64,000 nt of DNA, taken from the NCBI RefSeq assembly GCF_020700235.1, contig NZ_CP085302.1:310001-374000 (forward strand), given 5' to 3'. Of this stretch, positions 27,563 through 37,295 are shown piece by piece. Each line of letters opens with the position of its first letter. Positions within the stretch are counted from its first letter, which is position 1. Source of the DNA: Haladaptatus pallidirubidus. Lineage in GTDB: Archaea; Halobacteriota; Halobacteria; Halobacteriales; Haladaptataceae. The position numbers and the translations under genes are program-made. Under the pieces are notes generated by a model. The model made no database searches. It was not told the DNA's origin and saw only the letters and a program-made list of their open reading frames with translations.

Positions 27563-27711
27563 CAGACACCACAAGTAACAGCACCGACCAGCGAACGCTG
27601 ACGGAAAGCGCGGATGCAACGACCGAAGTACTCCTAAGACATCGACAGCCCTCCTCAATTGAGCACAACAGCATGCAACGAACGGCCCTCCTCGACCGCC
27701 GAGGAGGGTGA
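27559..27711 (+). CDS. SWIM-cassette partner ORF, copy 1
   Basis: 50 residues: MTDTTSNSTDQRTLTESADA then divergent sequence. The T-D-Q-R-T-L-T-E-S-A-D-A core recurs at 31531, 36898 and 50293, and a shortened copy at 48990. Function unknown; probably the head of a longer gene that has been cut. Confidence 0.4.
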   Translation: MTDTTSNSTDQRTLTESADATTEVLLRHRQPSSIEHNSMQRTALLDRRGG

Positions 27712-27994
27712 GTTCGTGCAGTTGTAGTCAGTCGCGAAGAACTGGGACGAGGGACGCGTTTCGGTGACCGTGACTGGGTGGAGCGGTATTTACGTTCTCG
27801 AACGCGGTCGCTGGTGGGAGTAGTTGGGTAGCGTGAGTCTTATAATGTGTGCCGAACCGATCCAAGCCCCGCCGTGCTCGCTTTCCTGCGTGCAGCCAAG
27901 TCTGAAGTAAGAGAGTGTTTTTCTGCCTTCAAGGAGTGGGAGCAAAAAACTGACTGTTAAGATGCTTGATCACTATCTACTCTCGTGGTAGAAA
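27712..27994. other. 283-bp gap, nothing recognised
   Basis: No convincing frame on either strand. The amidase ATG at 27995 follows an AT-rich stretch. Confidence 0.4.
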
Positions 27995-29503
27995 ATGACA
28001 ATCGATAATTTTGAACCAGAAGAGGCGACTATCGCTCAAATTCATCGTGGATTCGAATCTGGCACTATTACAAGCCGAGACCTCGTCGAGCATTATCATC
28101 AACGCATCGATGCCTACGACCAGAATGGACCTGAACTAAATTCAATTATAGAGATCAACAACGCTGCAGTTGATCGGGCTGAGGAACTCGATAAGAAGTT
28201 CAGTGAAGAAGGGGAATTCACAGGACCACTTCATGGCATTCCCGTTCTCGTAAAAGATGCCTTAGAAACTACTGACATGCCGACTACATTCGGCTCAGAT
28301 GCTTTCAAGGGATATATGGCCGAGAAAGATGCAGAAGTCATTCAGCGTCTCCGAGAAGCTGGTGCAATTATACTTGCTAAGACAAATCTTCCAGACTGGG
28401 CCACATCTTGGTTTGGTTTTTCATCTGTTATCGGACGAACAAAAAATCCATATGACCTTGACCGTGACCCAGGCGGATCAAGTAGCGGGACCGGAGCAGC
28501 TATTGCCGCAAATCTTGGAGCAGTAGGAATCGGAACGGACTGTGGCGGGTCGATTCGAGTACCAGCCTCATTCGACAATCTCGTTGGGATCCGAATGACT
28601 CCTGGATTGATCAGTCGTTCAGGTGTAAATCCGCTTGTCTCACATCAAGATACCGCTGGCCCAATGACGCGAAGCGTTCGAGAGACAGCGCAGCTTCTTG
28701 ATGTGATTGTCGGCTATGATGAAGAAGATAAACTCAGCGCAAACAATGAGCTCACCGAGATTGATGGCTCGTATCTCAATCATCTCAAAGCAGATGCATT
28801 GAACGGTGCACGGATTGGAGTACTTCGAGGTAGTTTCGGGGACGAGAACAATCCAGATGCTGCTCCAGTAAATACTGTCATTGATGATGCGATCGTAACG
28901 ATGCGTAATTCAGGTGCTGTAATCGTTGATCCGGTTGACATACCGAGACTAGCTGATTATCTTGAAGAAACTATGCTATATATTCTTCAGTCAAAACGCG
29001 ATCTGGATGAGTTTCTGGGAGAAATAGACGGTCCGGTTGACTCGGTTGACGAATTATACGAAAACGGTGAGTATCATGAACTGCTAGATTTGTTCATTGG
29101 ATTTGCGGAGGATGGACCAGATGATCTCAAAGATCATACAGAATACTGGCGGCGGCTCAATGCACAACAAACGTTTCAACAAGAGATTCTGAACGTCTAT
29201 GCCGAATATGATCTTGATGTAATAGTGTACCCTGATGTCCAAGTCGTGCCTCCAACAGAAAGTGAGATTCGCGAGGAAAAATACGAGACCATGACATTCT
29301 CCACGAACACAGTCATCGCTTCACAATCGTTGTGTTGTGCAATGTCAGTGCCTGCAGGGTTCACCGATGATGGACTACCCATCGGCATGGAAATCCTCGG
29401 AAAGCCCTTCGACGAATCAACGCTGCTCGAACTCGGCTACGCATTCGAACAAGCTACCGATCACCGACGACCGCCAGAAACGACGCCACCACTATCAGAT
29501 TGA
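27995..29503 (+). CDS. Amidase-signature-family hydrolase
   Basis: 502 residues. The Lys-cisSer-Ser triad is visible: K87 in VLVKDA, S163 in GGSSSGTGAA, and nucleophile S186 in GTDCGGSIRVPAS. The spacing (76 and 23) fits the family. PLHGIPVLVKD and AGAIILAKTNLPDWATSWF are further family blocks. Acts on amides or nitrile-derived amides; not GatA, as no gatB/C is near. Its base composition is clearly more AT-rich than neighbouring genes such as cysE, suggesting recent transfer. Confidence 0.88.
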   Translation: MTIDNFEPEEATIAQIHRGFESGTITSRDLVEHYHQRIDAYDQNGPELNSIIEINNAAVDRAEELDKKFSEEGEFTGPLHGIPVLVKDALETTDMPTTFGSDAFKGYMAEKDAEVIQRLREAGAIILAKTNLPDWATSWFGFSSVIGRTKNPYDLDRDPGGSSSGTGAAIAANLGAVGIGTDCGGSIRVPASFDNLVGIRMTPGLISRSGVNPLVSHQDTAGPMTRSVRETAQLLDVIVGYDEEDKLSANNELTEIDGSYLNHLKADALNGARIGVLRGSFGDENNPDAAPVNTVIDDAIVTMRNSGAVIVDPVDIPRLADYLEETMLYILQSKRDLDEFLGEIDGPVDSVDELYENGEYHELLDLFIGFAEDGPDDLKDHTEYWRRLNAQQTFQQEILNVYAEYDLDVIVYPDVQVVPPTESEIREEKYETMTFSTNTVIASQSLCCAMSVPAGFTDDGLPIGMEILGKPFDESTLLELGYAFEQATDHRRPPETTPPLSD

Positions 29504-29937
29504 GCTAACCCCGGCAAAAGCCACTAGATTCAGCGTTGATCCACAGTTTTCTCTTCTGAAAATTCACTCGAATCTAATTTTCATCTTATAATTGAACTTC
29601 CGACGCCCACTACTTGAGCGTGTCCGACTCGATTGAGCTACCCATGGTTAAAGCCATGAGATTTAACCGGGACTTCCTCGTTGCTCTGCCAGCTTGAGCT
29701 ACCACGTCGCCGTTTTCATCTAGTCGTCCGACAGATGAAACCTGGAGACGCGAGTGGTCAGATTCGACAGAAACCAAAGAAATATCAAATACTGATACCT
29801 GGAAACGGATGTCGAGCACCACTCGTTGTAGCAGTTGCGAGCATGTTCGACGAAACGTGGGTACCCATCCACCATAGGGTTGCTTTCCTTATCGGCCCAC
29901 GTTTTCCTGAGACGAAGCGATGATGCTATACTAAGTA
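29504..29937. other. Gap with a small palindrome, no gene called
   Basis: CCATGG-TTAAAG-CCATG (about 29642-29658) forms a small stem. A 70-codon minus-strand frame (29610-29822) over it is not convincing. It may be an IS200/IS605-type end with a tnpB tail, but this cannot be established here. Confidence 0.3.
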
Positions 29938-30284
29938 CAGAAACTCGCACAGGCCGACCAATTTTCCTTCCACGTTGATGCCCCGGACTCATCAAAGTCA
30001 CCAACGAGAGCCACGAGACTCCCGCAGACCACAAATACACAGTCTCAATCGACGATGTAACCGGCGAACTGATGCCCTGCACGTGCCCGCTCCATGTTCA
30101 CCGGGACGCCTGCCGCAAACATCTGGCTGCCGTCGAAAACGCAACTGACGACGGGACGCTCGACGCCTTCCCTCCAGAGGACGACAAAGAGGATGCCGAA
30201 CCCGAAGACTATGACTGCGATGGTCTAGACGGCTTTCCATGCTGGCCGTGCGTGCAAACGGGACGGAAGGAACTACCGAACTAA
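29938..30284 (+). pseudogene. SWIM zinc-finger protein, copy 2 (broken)
   Basis: KLAQADQFSFHVDAPD, a frameshift, then VTNESHETPADHKYTVSIDD, VTGELMPCTCPLHVHRDACR, KHLAAVENATDDGTLDAF and the tail DCDGLDGFPCWPCVQTGRKE. The third zinc ligand is displaced: F-C-K-H of intact copies is C-R-K-H here. No start codon in place. It keeps the longest C-terminus (CWPC). Confidence 0.7.
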
Positions 30285-30349
30285 CCTGCTTCAACTACCA
30301 TTTGCGTATTCCAATACGGTTAAGGCAATCGGAGCACTATCAACCGGAT

Positions 30350-30724
30350 ATGAGCGACCAATCACGTACAGATTCCGGCCACTATGCCGAAACAATTACG
30401 CTTGAACGCGTATTCCGTGTCTTCGATCAAATCGAGGGTCCGACAATCACTTCGCGTGACGTTGCCGACGTTCTCGACTGTTCAACGGAGGCCGCTCGAC
30501 AAAAACTCGGCCAGCTACATGAACAAGGGCGTATCCATCGACGCAAATCAGGACGAACCGTCCTGTGGTGGCGGGCGGATGATGCCCAAGCAGCGACCGA
30601 ATTCGATCCCGATGATCCACTCTTTGCAGAGCCACCATCCTTTGCAAGTGAGGAACCAACGGATGCTGCAAACGTCGACGAATATCTCTATGGTCCAATC
30701 GAAGCGAACTCTGACGACGAATAA
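30350..30724 (+). CDS. HTH antitoxin-like regulator paired with PIN toxin
   Basis: 124 residues from ATG 30350. It has an N-terminal winged helix (ITSRDVADVLDCSTEAARQK, then LHEQGRIHRRKSGRTVLWWR) and an acidic C-terminal tail (EYLYGPIEANSDDE) suited to binding the toxin. Stop TAA and the PIN ATG share one base (ATAATG), so the two are co-translated. It is homologous to 57046. Probably represses its own operon. Lies between SWIM copies 2 and 3. Confidence 0.8.
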   Translation: MSDQSRTDSGHYAETITLERVFRVFDQIEGPTITSRDVADVLDCSTEAARQKLGQLHEQGRIHRRKSGRTVLWWRADDAQAATEFDPDDPLFAEPPSFASEEPTDAANVDEYLYGPIEANSDDE

Positions 30725-31188
30725 TGCCGCCAAGTACATCTACCGCTGACTCTGCTCGTTCTCTCTTTGTTGATACCGGCGCGCTCTTTGCCGTCTTCAA
30801 TCCAAACGACGAGCGACATAATGCTGCTCGCATCGTCATGCAGAAGATTCGAACAGGTGAGGCTCCATACCGTCCGCTCTATATTAGTAGCTTTGCGGTC
30901 GGCGAACTCGCAACACTGATGCTTCGGAAACTGGGCCACATTGCAGCTGTTGAGGGAATTCAACGCATTCGTGAATCACCAAATTTGACAATTCTCTATC
31001 CTGGGCCAGCTGCGTTCGCAAACACGTGTGCGGAATTTAGTCGATATGATGATCAGCAAATATCCTTTGTGGATCACATGACTGGTGTGTTGGCAGATGA
31101 ACGAGATGCTACTCATGTATTCGCCTTCGATAGTGATTTCCGAACCCTCGGGCTCACAGTTGTCCCTGAGGATGTTGGTATCTTGTGA
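30724..31188 (+). CDS. PIN-domain RNase toxin (VapC-like)
   Basis: 154 residues. PIN acidic residues are visible: SLFVDTGALFAVFN (first Asp), ELATLMLRKLG (Glu), DDQQISFVDHMTGVLADERD (Asp cluster) and HVFAFDSDFRTLGL (last Asp). The arrangement DTGA...SFVDH...FDSDF is shared with the PIN at 57392. Expected to be an Mg-dependent RNase held inactive by the upstream HTH protein. Confidence 0.85.
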   Translation: MPPSTSTADSARSLFVDTGALFAVFNPNDERHNAARIVMQKIRTGEAPYRPLYISSFAVGELATLMLRKLGHIAAVEGIQRIRESPNLTILYPGPAAFANTCAEFSRYDDQQISFVDHMTGVLADERDATHVFAFDSDFRTLGLTVVPEDVGIL

Positions 31189-31249
31189 ACTGTACTAGCT
31201 CACAGAGCGAATTCACAGTTGCTCATCACAATCGGTGATTTTCTAGTTT

Positions 31250-31509
31250 ACATGACCAACGGGTCGTTGGCTTGCACGTGCCCGCATCCTGTTTACTCCC
31301 AATCCTCCTACAAGCACACGGCTGTCGCCAAAAATGCAACTAACGACGGGACGCTTGAGACCTTCTCATCGGACGACAACGACGACGAGCGTGTCAGTGG
31401 CCCGTACACCGGCTACGACAAGTACGGCACCGTCGATCACACCTACTGGACGTGTGAGGACTGTGGCGCGGAAGCCACTTGGAAAGGTGCACTCACCGAC
31501 TGCTACTAA
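31250..31509 (+). pseudogene. SWIM zinc-finger protein, copy 3 (zinc ligand lost)
   Basis: 86 residues from ATG 31250: GSLACTCPHPVYSQSSYKHT (Cys of CKH replaced by Tyr), NATNDGTLETFSSDDNDDER, then GPYTGYDKYGTVDHTYWTCE and DCGAEATWKGALTDCY. This copy has the alternative tail with a second zinc-ribbon-like CEDC, also begun in copy 6. The N-terminal strand region is missing. Partner ORF follows at 31531. Confidence 0.65.
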
Positions 31510-31530
31510 CCTACTCACTTTTTCCTATTT

Positions 31531-31680
31531 ATGTCACGCCAAACGACGCTGACCGATGTTGCCCAGCGAACGCTGACCGAGTGCGTAGATGCGCCCGATG
31601 AGGACGGCAATCAACCAACAACCGAGCCACACCGGGCACACAGGTGGTCTGTGGACGCCATACAAATTCTGCATAGATAG
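31531..31680 (+). CDS. SWIM-cassette partner ORF, copy 2
   Basis: 49 residues: MSRQTTLTDVAQRTLTECVD, APDEDGNQPTTEPHRAHRWS, VDAIQILHR. Best-preserved member. A TATA-like TTTTTCCTATTT lies directly upstream. No domain recognised; it may be a truncated head of a longer protein. Confidence 0.45.
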   Translation: MSRQTTLTDVAQRTLTECVDAPDEDGNQPTTEPHRAHRWSVDAIQILHR

Positions 31681-31838
31681 AGTGTGTGGATTGCTATCAT
31701 TCTTCGGGCGAATGGGATTCTAAGCCCCTATTCTCGCTTCAGTGTAAGCGCGTTCTGCACACAGATGACTGCTCAATGACGCTTTGGAATATCACCGAGA
31801 GCCACCGGCAACTGTCCTACCAGTGAACACGGTTCGCG

Positions 31839-33041
31839 TCATTGACTGTCGGATTCATCCCCGCCCCGAAGTGCGGGACTTTTGCCTCGAACGTTCGCCA
31901 TCGGCAGATCGTCCGTCAAAACCCTGTATCTGAGCGTTTCACCCGTTTTCGCGTCAAAGATACTGATGTCGTCCTCCGGCATCTGGACGATGACTGGCTC
32001 ACCGGCGCTGATCTGCTTGAATCCATCAACAGCGGCGATAAACGTATCAGGGCTCATAGTATCGCTATCGAACGTGAGATAGACAATATTCTCGTTACCC
32101 ATTGGTTCGACAACATCCACAACGGCTTCGAATGTGTGTTCTCCACCGCGGTCCTCGGATACGATGATGTCCTCCGGACGGATTCCGAGTACGACGGTAG
32201 CTCTGTCACCGATAGCATCTCTCGTTTCCTCCGAGATGGGATATTCGAATCGGCCATTAGCAGTCATTGAGATGAGTCGTGACCCTTGTACTTCCAGCTC
32301 GAAAAAATTCATCGATGGACTGCCAATGAACTCGGCGACAAACTGGTTTGCGGGCGTATGGTAACACTCAAGCGGTGTTCCGATTTGTTGAAGTTCACCA
32401 TCATTTAGCACAGCGATACGATCGCCCATCGTCATCGCTTCCGTCTGATCGTGGGTGACGAACACGGCCGTCACGTGGAGTTCTTCTTGAATACGTTGCA
32501 GCTCCGTGCGCATGTGGGCACGGAGTTTCGCGTCGAGGTTCGAGAGTGGTTCATCGAGTAAAAACACTGCAGGATCGCGGACGATAGCACGTCCGAGTGC
32601 AACCCGCTGTTGTTGTCCGCCGGAGAGTTCCTTGGGTTTTCGATCGAGCAACTCGCTAATATCGAGCAGTTCCGCAGTCTCTCGTACCTTCCGTTCGATT
32701 TCAGTGTCCGAACTGTTCGTTGACTCCTCAAGACCGAACCGCATGTTCTCTCGGACAGTCATATGGGGGTACAGCGCATAATTCTGGAACACCATCGCGA
32801 TTTTCCGATTCTTTGGAGATTCATCATTGATGACGTCGCCATCAAGGCGAATCTCCCCGCTGGTGAGCGATTCTAACCCGGCGACCATCCGTAGAATCGT
32901 CGTTTTTCCGCACCCCGACGGGCCGACGAGGACGAGAAACTCGCCGTCAGCGATGTCGATGGACACGTCGTTGACAGCGATAACGTCTTTCCTGCTATCT
33001 GTGAACGTTTTCGTGATGTGGTCGAGTGTAAGTCCTGCCAT
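31839..33041 (-). CDS. Sugar ABC transporter ATP-binding protein (MalK/UgpC type)
   Basis: 400 residues. Walker A GPSGCGKTT (40-48), signature LSGGQQQRVALGRA, Walker B VFLLDEPLSNLDAK, H-loop VTHDQTEAM, and a C-terminal TOBE/OB regulatory part (ETLRYRVLTDDL...). Last gene of a minus-strand operon; 2 bp from the permease stop. It powers the CUT1-type importer encoded upstream. Confidence 0.93.
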   Translation of the reverse strand: MAGLTLDHITKTFTDSRKDVIAVNDVSIDIADGEFLVLVGPSGCGKTTILRMVAGLESLTSGEIRLDGDVINDESPKNRKIAMVFQNYALYPHMTVRENMRFGLEESTNSSDTEIERKVRETAELLDISELLDRKPKELSGGQQQRVALGRAIVRDPAVFLLDEPLSNLDAKLRAHMRTELQRIQEELHVTAVFVTHDQTEAMTMGDRIAVLNDGELQQIGTPLECYHTPANQFVAEFIGSPSMNFFELEVQGSRLISMTANGRFEYPISEETRDAIGDRATVVLGIRPEDIIVSEDRGGEHTFEAVVDVVEPMGNENIVYLTFDSDTMSPDTFIAAVDGFKQISAGEPVIVQMPEDDISIFDAKTGETLRYRVLTDDLPMANVRGKSPALRGGDESDSQ

Positions 33042-33043
33042 GA

Positions 33044-33958
33044 TTACGTTTCTCCCGTAACACCTTCTGCAAACTGTTCGCCAAACAAGATGTAGATGAG
33101 CAACGTCGGAAACGCGGCAATGAACGCGCCGGCCATCTGGAGATTGTACTGTTGTACCATCGACCCCTGGAACGTATTCAGTGCGAGGGTAATGACTTCG
33201 TTTTGTGGATTTGAAACGAGCACTAACGCAAACAGTAGATCGTTCCAGATCTGCGTGAACTGATAGATGAACACGACGGCGAACATCGGTTTCGAGAGCG
33301 GGAGGATAATCCGCTGGTAGATTCTGAACACAGAAGCACCGTCCAATCGAGCCGCCTCCAGCATTCCCTCGTCGAAGTTTGAGTAGTACGATCGAAACAG
33401 GATGGTACAGATAGGAATGCCATACGCTGTGTGGGTAACGATGAGTTCGATCAGCTCCACTCGGCTGGCGAACAGGGGAACCGCGGAGAGGAACGCCGCT
33501 AAGTCAACGATCGTCCAAAATCTCGTCAGCGGTACGAGTACCGATTGATACGGAATGAAGACGCCGGCGACGAACAGCAGGAATACCATTGTCTGACCAC
33601 GCCAGTCGAGATTCGTCAAGCCGTATCCCGCAAGCGAGCCGAGCAATCCCGAAAACACCGTCGCTGGAACGACGAGAATGAGGCTGTTCACTATCGCCCC
33701 ACGCATGTTACCGAGTGGTCCCTGTAGCCGCCCCCAGGCCTGAAACCACGGTTCGAGGGTGATACTGGTGGGCGCTGGCGGTACGAACGGCGTCGACGCG
33801 AAGAACGCTGATTGCGTCTTAAACGCGGTTACGAATCCGCTTTCCAGCGGTGCCAGATAAAACACCACCATCCCGGCCAGTACCACGTACAGGACGGCGC
33901 GCCACGAGGTGATAAACGCGATCCACTCGCGAAGCTGTGGGCCTTCTCTGAAGCTCAT
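33044..33958 (-). CDS. Sugar ABC transporter permease (MalG type)
   Basis: 304 residues, six helices. The EAA loop is EGMLEAARLDGASVFRIYQR with following I-LPLSKPMFA. Overlaps the upstream permease gene by 4 bp. With 33955-34944 it forms the membrane channel. Confidence 0.92.
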   Translation of the reverse strand: MSFREGPQLREWIAFITSWRAVLYVVLAGMVVFYLAPLESGFVTAFKTQSAFFASTPFVPPAPTSITLEPWFQAWGRLQGPLGNMRGAIVNSLILVVPATVFSGLLGSLAGYGLTNLDWRGQTMVFLLFVAGVFIPYQSVLVPLTRFWTIVDLAAFLSAVPLFASRVELIELIVTHTAYGIPICTILFRSYYSNFDEGMLEAARLDGASVFRIYQRIILPLSKPMFAVVFIYQFTQIWNDLLFALVLVSNPQNEVITLALNTFQGSMVQQYNLQMAGAFIAAFPTLLIYILFGEQFAEGVTGET

Positions 33959-34944
33959 AACTCACCTCGCTGATGTTGATAGAGCAGGTACGGGCCGATA
34001 ATAACGAGCGCCATGACGAAGAGAACGGTTGCAATGGCGGAGCCGTAAGCCCAATTCGTTGAGCTGAACGCTTCCCGAAACATCATCACGGCCAAGATGT
34101 CGGCCGACGGCCCCGGCGTATCTCCGAACATGACGAACAGGAAGTCGAACGCTTTGAGCGCGAACACCATCAACACGATTGCCCCACTCAGTGTCGACGT
34201 TCGAAGTTGCGGAATAATCACCCGCCGATACATTCGAACCGTACTTGCCCCGTCGATTCTAGCGGCTTCGAATTGTTCGGTCGGAATCGCTCGAAGACCA
34301 GCCAGATAGACGACCATACAGTAGCCACTGAACTGCCACATGAGAGCAAAGATAACCGCCGCAAGTTTCGTTCGTGGATCGCTAATCCAATCGGTGGCGA
34401 AAAACCCGAGTCCGACCGACCGGAGCAGGACGTTGATCATTCCGTCCGTCGGATTGTACATCCACGCCCAGAAGATGGCGGTGACCACGAACGAGAGGCT
34501 CATCGGCAACAAGTAGATCGTCCGGACGGTGTTTTTACCACGGATGTCCTGGTCGACGAGGATTGCGAGAACGAGTCCTACTGCCAACGATACGGCCGTG
34601 AACCCAACGAGCAGTACGAACGTATTGCGCGCGGCACTGATGAACGAACCGTCCGAAACCATCCGACCGTACATCTCGAAATCGAGTGAGCTGTAGTTGG
34701 GCGATCCGAAGCCCGCCCAGTCCGTCAGCGAGATAAGCGCGTTCCAGCTCACCGCACCGTATACGAACAGGCCCACCAGCAGAGCCGGTGGGAGCCAGAA
34801 CGCGAGTCCGCGAACGAAATCGCCCTCAGTCGCTCCTCGCAGGTTCGAGATTCGCGTCGACTCCGCAGGGAACGCCCCGCCGTCAGGTCGAGCGTCGTCA
34901 CAGTCGGAAAGCCGACCACGAAGTCGATTAAGTGCGTTCTTCAT
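33955..34944 (-). CDS. Sugar ABC transporter permease (MalF type)
   Basis: 329 residues, an N-terminal cytosolic stretch of about 45 residues then six helices. EAA loop EQFEAARIDGASTVRMYRRV then IIPQLRTSTLSG. First permease of the operon, 27 bp after the binding-protein stop. Confidence 0.92.
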   Translation of the reverse strand: MKNALNRLRGRLSDCDDARPDGGAFPAESTRISNLRGATEGDFVRGLAFWLPPALLVGLFVYGAVSWNALISLTDWAGFGSPNYSSLDFEMYGRMVSDGSFISAARNTFVLLVGFTAVSLAVGLVLAILVDQDIRGKNTVRTIYLLPMSLSFVVTAIFWAWMYNPTDGMINVLLRSVGLGFFATDWISDPRTKLAAVIFALMWQFSGYCMVVYLAGLRAIPTEQFEAARIDGASTVRMYRRVIIPQLRTSTLSGAIVLMVFALKAFDFLFVMFGDTPGPSADILAVMMFREAFSSTNWAYGSAIATVLFVMALVIIGPYLLYQHQRGEL

Positions 34945-34971
34945 GGTGTGATCGAATTGAGGGAATCGGAG

Positions 34972-36275
34972 TTACGCCTGAAACGCGTTTCTGATGCGCG
35001 TAGCGGTAGCGTTGACGTTCCAACTCTCGGTGAAGCTCGCGAATGCCTCTTCCATATTGCTTTTCACCTCGGGGACCACGGCCGACCCGTGGGCGATGGT
35101 CGTCGGCTGGTTCTCGGAATTCCTGAAGTCCCGAATCTGCGACTGGAGAAACGGTCCGAATGGATCCGTTGGAACGTCCGTTCGAGCTGGAATCGATCCC
35201 TTGATCGGATTGAAGCGTCGCTGTGCGTCGACGGTCGCACAGTAGGTAAGAAACTTCTCGGTCGCATCCGGTGACGGATTGTTCTTGGGGTACACGAACG
35301 AATCCATCACCATCGAGTACACCCCGTTCGTCCCAGGGAACGGCACGTGGTTCCACTGTTGTCGGTATCCAAAGTTTTCGGCAGCTTCGTACTGGCCGGC
35401 CGCCCAATCTCCTTGCTGGTGGAACGCAGCCTCCCCGTTTATCACCTTGCTGTTCGCCTGATCCCATGAGATGGAACCGGCGTCCGCGTTGAAGTGCTGG
35501 CGATACTGCTTTACCTGCTGGAGCGATTGCCTGATTTGATCCTGATGCTGACCGGCGTTTCCGCCAGTGAGGTTGAGGAACGCTTCGCTTCCATGCTGAC
35601 CAATGAAAACGGTCTCCCAGAGTTGGAGCGTCGTCCACGCTTCCTGGGTCGAGTGAGCCAGCGGCGTCGCGTTTGTTTCCGAAGCGACCGTATTGAACGC
35701 GTCGTTCAGCGCCGCCGGATTGTTGAGCGATTGTGGATTGACGCCCGCCTGCTCAAGGACATCTGCGTTGTAAAACAAGTTGTTCAGGCGGTGGATGTTC
35801 AGTGGGACTGAGACGTAATTACCCGCTGGCTTGGCAGCGTTCCTGACGCTCTCAAGATACGCATTTTGAACCTGTTGTGTCCACACACTATCGCTGATGT
35901 CATTGAGGACGTTTCCTTGAACGTATGGGGCGAGCGACTGCCCCGGCCAAATCTGGAACGTGCTTGGTGGATTTTGATTCAATACCCGTTTTGAATTACC
36001 GTGTCGAGAGCGCTCCCCGCTCCTCCTGGCGCAGGATTGTTCCGAACTTGAATATTCGGATATCGTTGTTGGTATCCATCGAGCAGTGCCTGTATCGCTT
36101 GCTTTTCTCCGCCAGCCGTCCACCAATGGACGATTTCCAGTGTGTTGGAACCGCCCTGTTGTCCGCGCGCCGTACAGCCGGCAAGCATAGAACACCCAAT
36201 GGCGCTCGTGCTCCCTACACCTTTTAGATACGTTCGACGTGAAATTCTGTTTCTCTCTTTAGTCGATCGACCCAT
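34972..36275 (-). pseudogene. Sugar ABC transporter substrate-binding lipoprotein, one frameshift
   Basis: The protein starts at ATG 36275 with a Tat-type lipoprotein signal: ISRRTYLKGVGSTS then the lipobox MLAGC. It continues LEIVHWWTAGGEKQAIQALL, the glucose/mannose-type CUT1 binding-protein start. Near 35990 (AAAACGGGTATTGAATC, minus) one base is missing. One frame stops at VIQNGY, while the rest (RVLNQNPPSTFQIWPGQSLA to ...TRIRNAFQA) is intact in the next frame to 34972. Reconstructed length about 434. A single indel in an intact operon means a recent mutation or sequence error. Confidence 0.85.
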
Positions 36276-36589
36276 TTTCGAACCCCCCTTCCCCACCGCG
36301 TTTGGGGAATGATAACACATAAAATCCCCCATGTGCAAATACCTTACGGCTATCAGTTTAAAACAGACAAAGCTGCGCCAAGCGATGTTTTTATTTCTAA
36401 TCTTAAATTAAAATACATATCTACAATTCATATGATAAATAGAAAAGCAGATATGCATGTTTTAAGGTCACACCCGCATTTTTAGGTTTGCCGGAAGCGA
36501 GATGATACGAATGTTTCGCTGAACACAGGGTGCTTAACTATAAATCGACGGTCACTACGTAAACCGCCTTGGGGCGCAACCCCAAGGTG

Positions 36590-36873
36590 GTTAGGGTCTG
36601 TTTCATCAACTTTACCCACACTTCTAGTAGAGACGACGAAACCATCGGCCTAATGACCTGTACTTGCCTGCACCACGTTACCGAAGTACGTTCTGCAAGC
36701 ACATGGCCGCCGTCGAGGACACAACCGAGGACGGGACGCTCGAGGCCTTCCCCTCGGCGGATGACGAGAAGGACGAGGACGAGAGTGAGACGGCAGAGTG
36801 TGATTGTGATGGCCTCGGCGGCTTCCCGTGCTAGAAGTGCGTAAAAACGGGTGGGAAGGAACTGCCAGCCTAA
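36590..36873 (+). pseudogene. SWIM zinc-finger protein, copy 4 (relic)
   Basis: LMTCTCLHHV, a shift, then CKHMAAVEDTTEDGTLEAFP, DESETAECDCDGLGGFPC and a TAG where copies 2 and 8 have TGG (CWPC). After it, KCVKTGGKELPA and stop. The N-terminus is lost. Partner relic follows at 36898. Confidence 0.65.
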
Positions 36874-36897
36874 TCTCATCTCCCGGTTCTCATTTAT

Positions 36898-37032
36898 ATC
36901 ACGCAACCGATTATTTCCGACGTAGCTGCCCAGCGAACGCTCACTGAATGCGCGGATGGTTCGAGCGTCATGCTGTATGTGCTTCGAAAGAGCTGCAAAC
37001 GCGACAAATTTTATCAACAACTTTCCAATTGA
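36898..37032 (+). pseudogene. SWIM-cassette partner ORF relic, copy 3
   Basis: The start ATG is ATC here, then TQPIISDVAAQRTLTECADG and divergent sequence to a TGA at 37030. Same order and spacing after the SWIM stop as in the 31.2-31.7 kb copy. Confidence 0.5.
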
Positions 37033-37250
37033 GGGTAATGGTTCGTATCTCAACGCGGAAACAGGGCAGTAGTCTCCAGAATAACTGGCTTTTCCGGCTA
37101 CTTCAATCTGGGTTTTCACTATCTGTAATCTACAACAAACTAAAACTCTCTGTCCATTCTCCGACAATACCATCCGTGAAACAACCACAGATCCATTCCT
37201 CATTACTCGTTCGCTGCCACGATTTAGGTAGCCAACAACAAACCGGCTGT

Positions 37251-37290
37251 AGCCCCACTCATTAGTGAACCACGCGATTGCGTGGGGGCT
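37251..37290. promoter_or_regulatory. Strong stem-loop directly upstream of the MscS-like gene
   Basis: Inner perfect stem CCACGC-GATT-GCGTGG (37270-37285) inside an outer stem AGCCCC (37251-37256)/GGGGCT (37285-37290), sharing base 37285 as alternatives. It ends 5 nt before the ATG at 37296. It may be a 5'-leader structure or the hairpin end of an IS200/IS605-type element that inserted here. Confidence 0.45.
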
Positions 37291-37295
37291 AAACA

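Noticed and set aside
29610..29822. Possible tnpB tail and hairpin end
   Set aside because: The palindrome CCATGG...CCATG is suggestive of an IS200/IS605 end, but the encoded 70 residues show no TnpB motif that I can defend.
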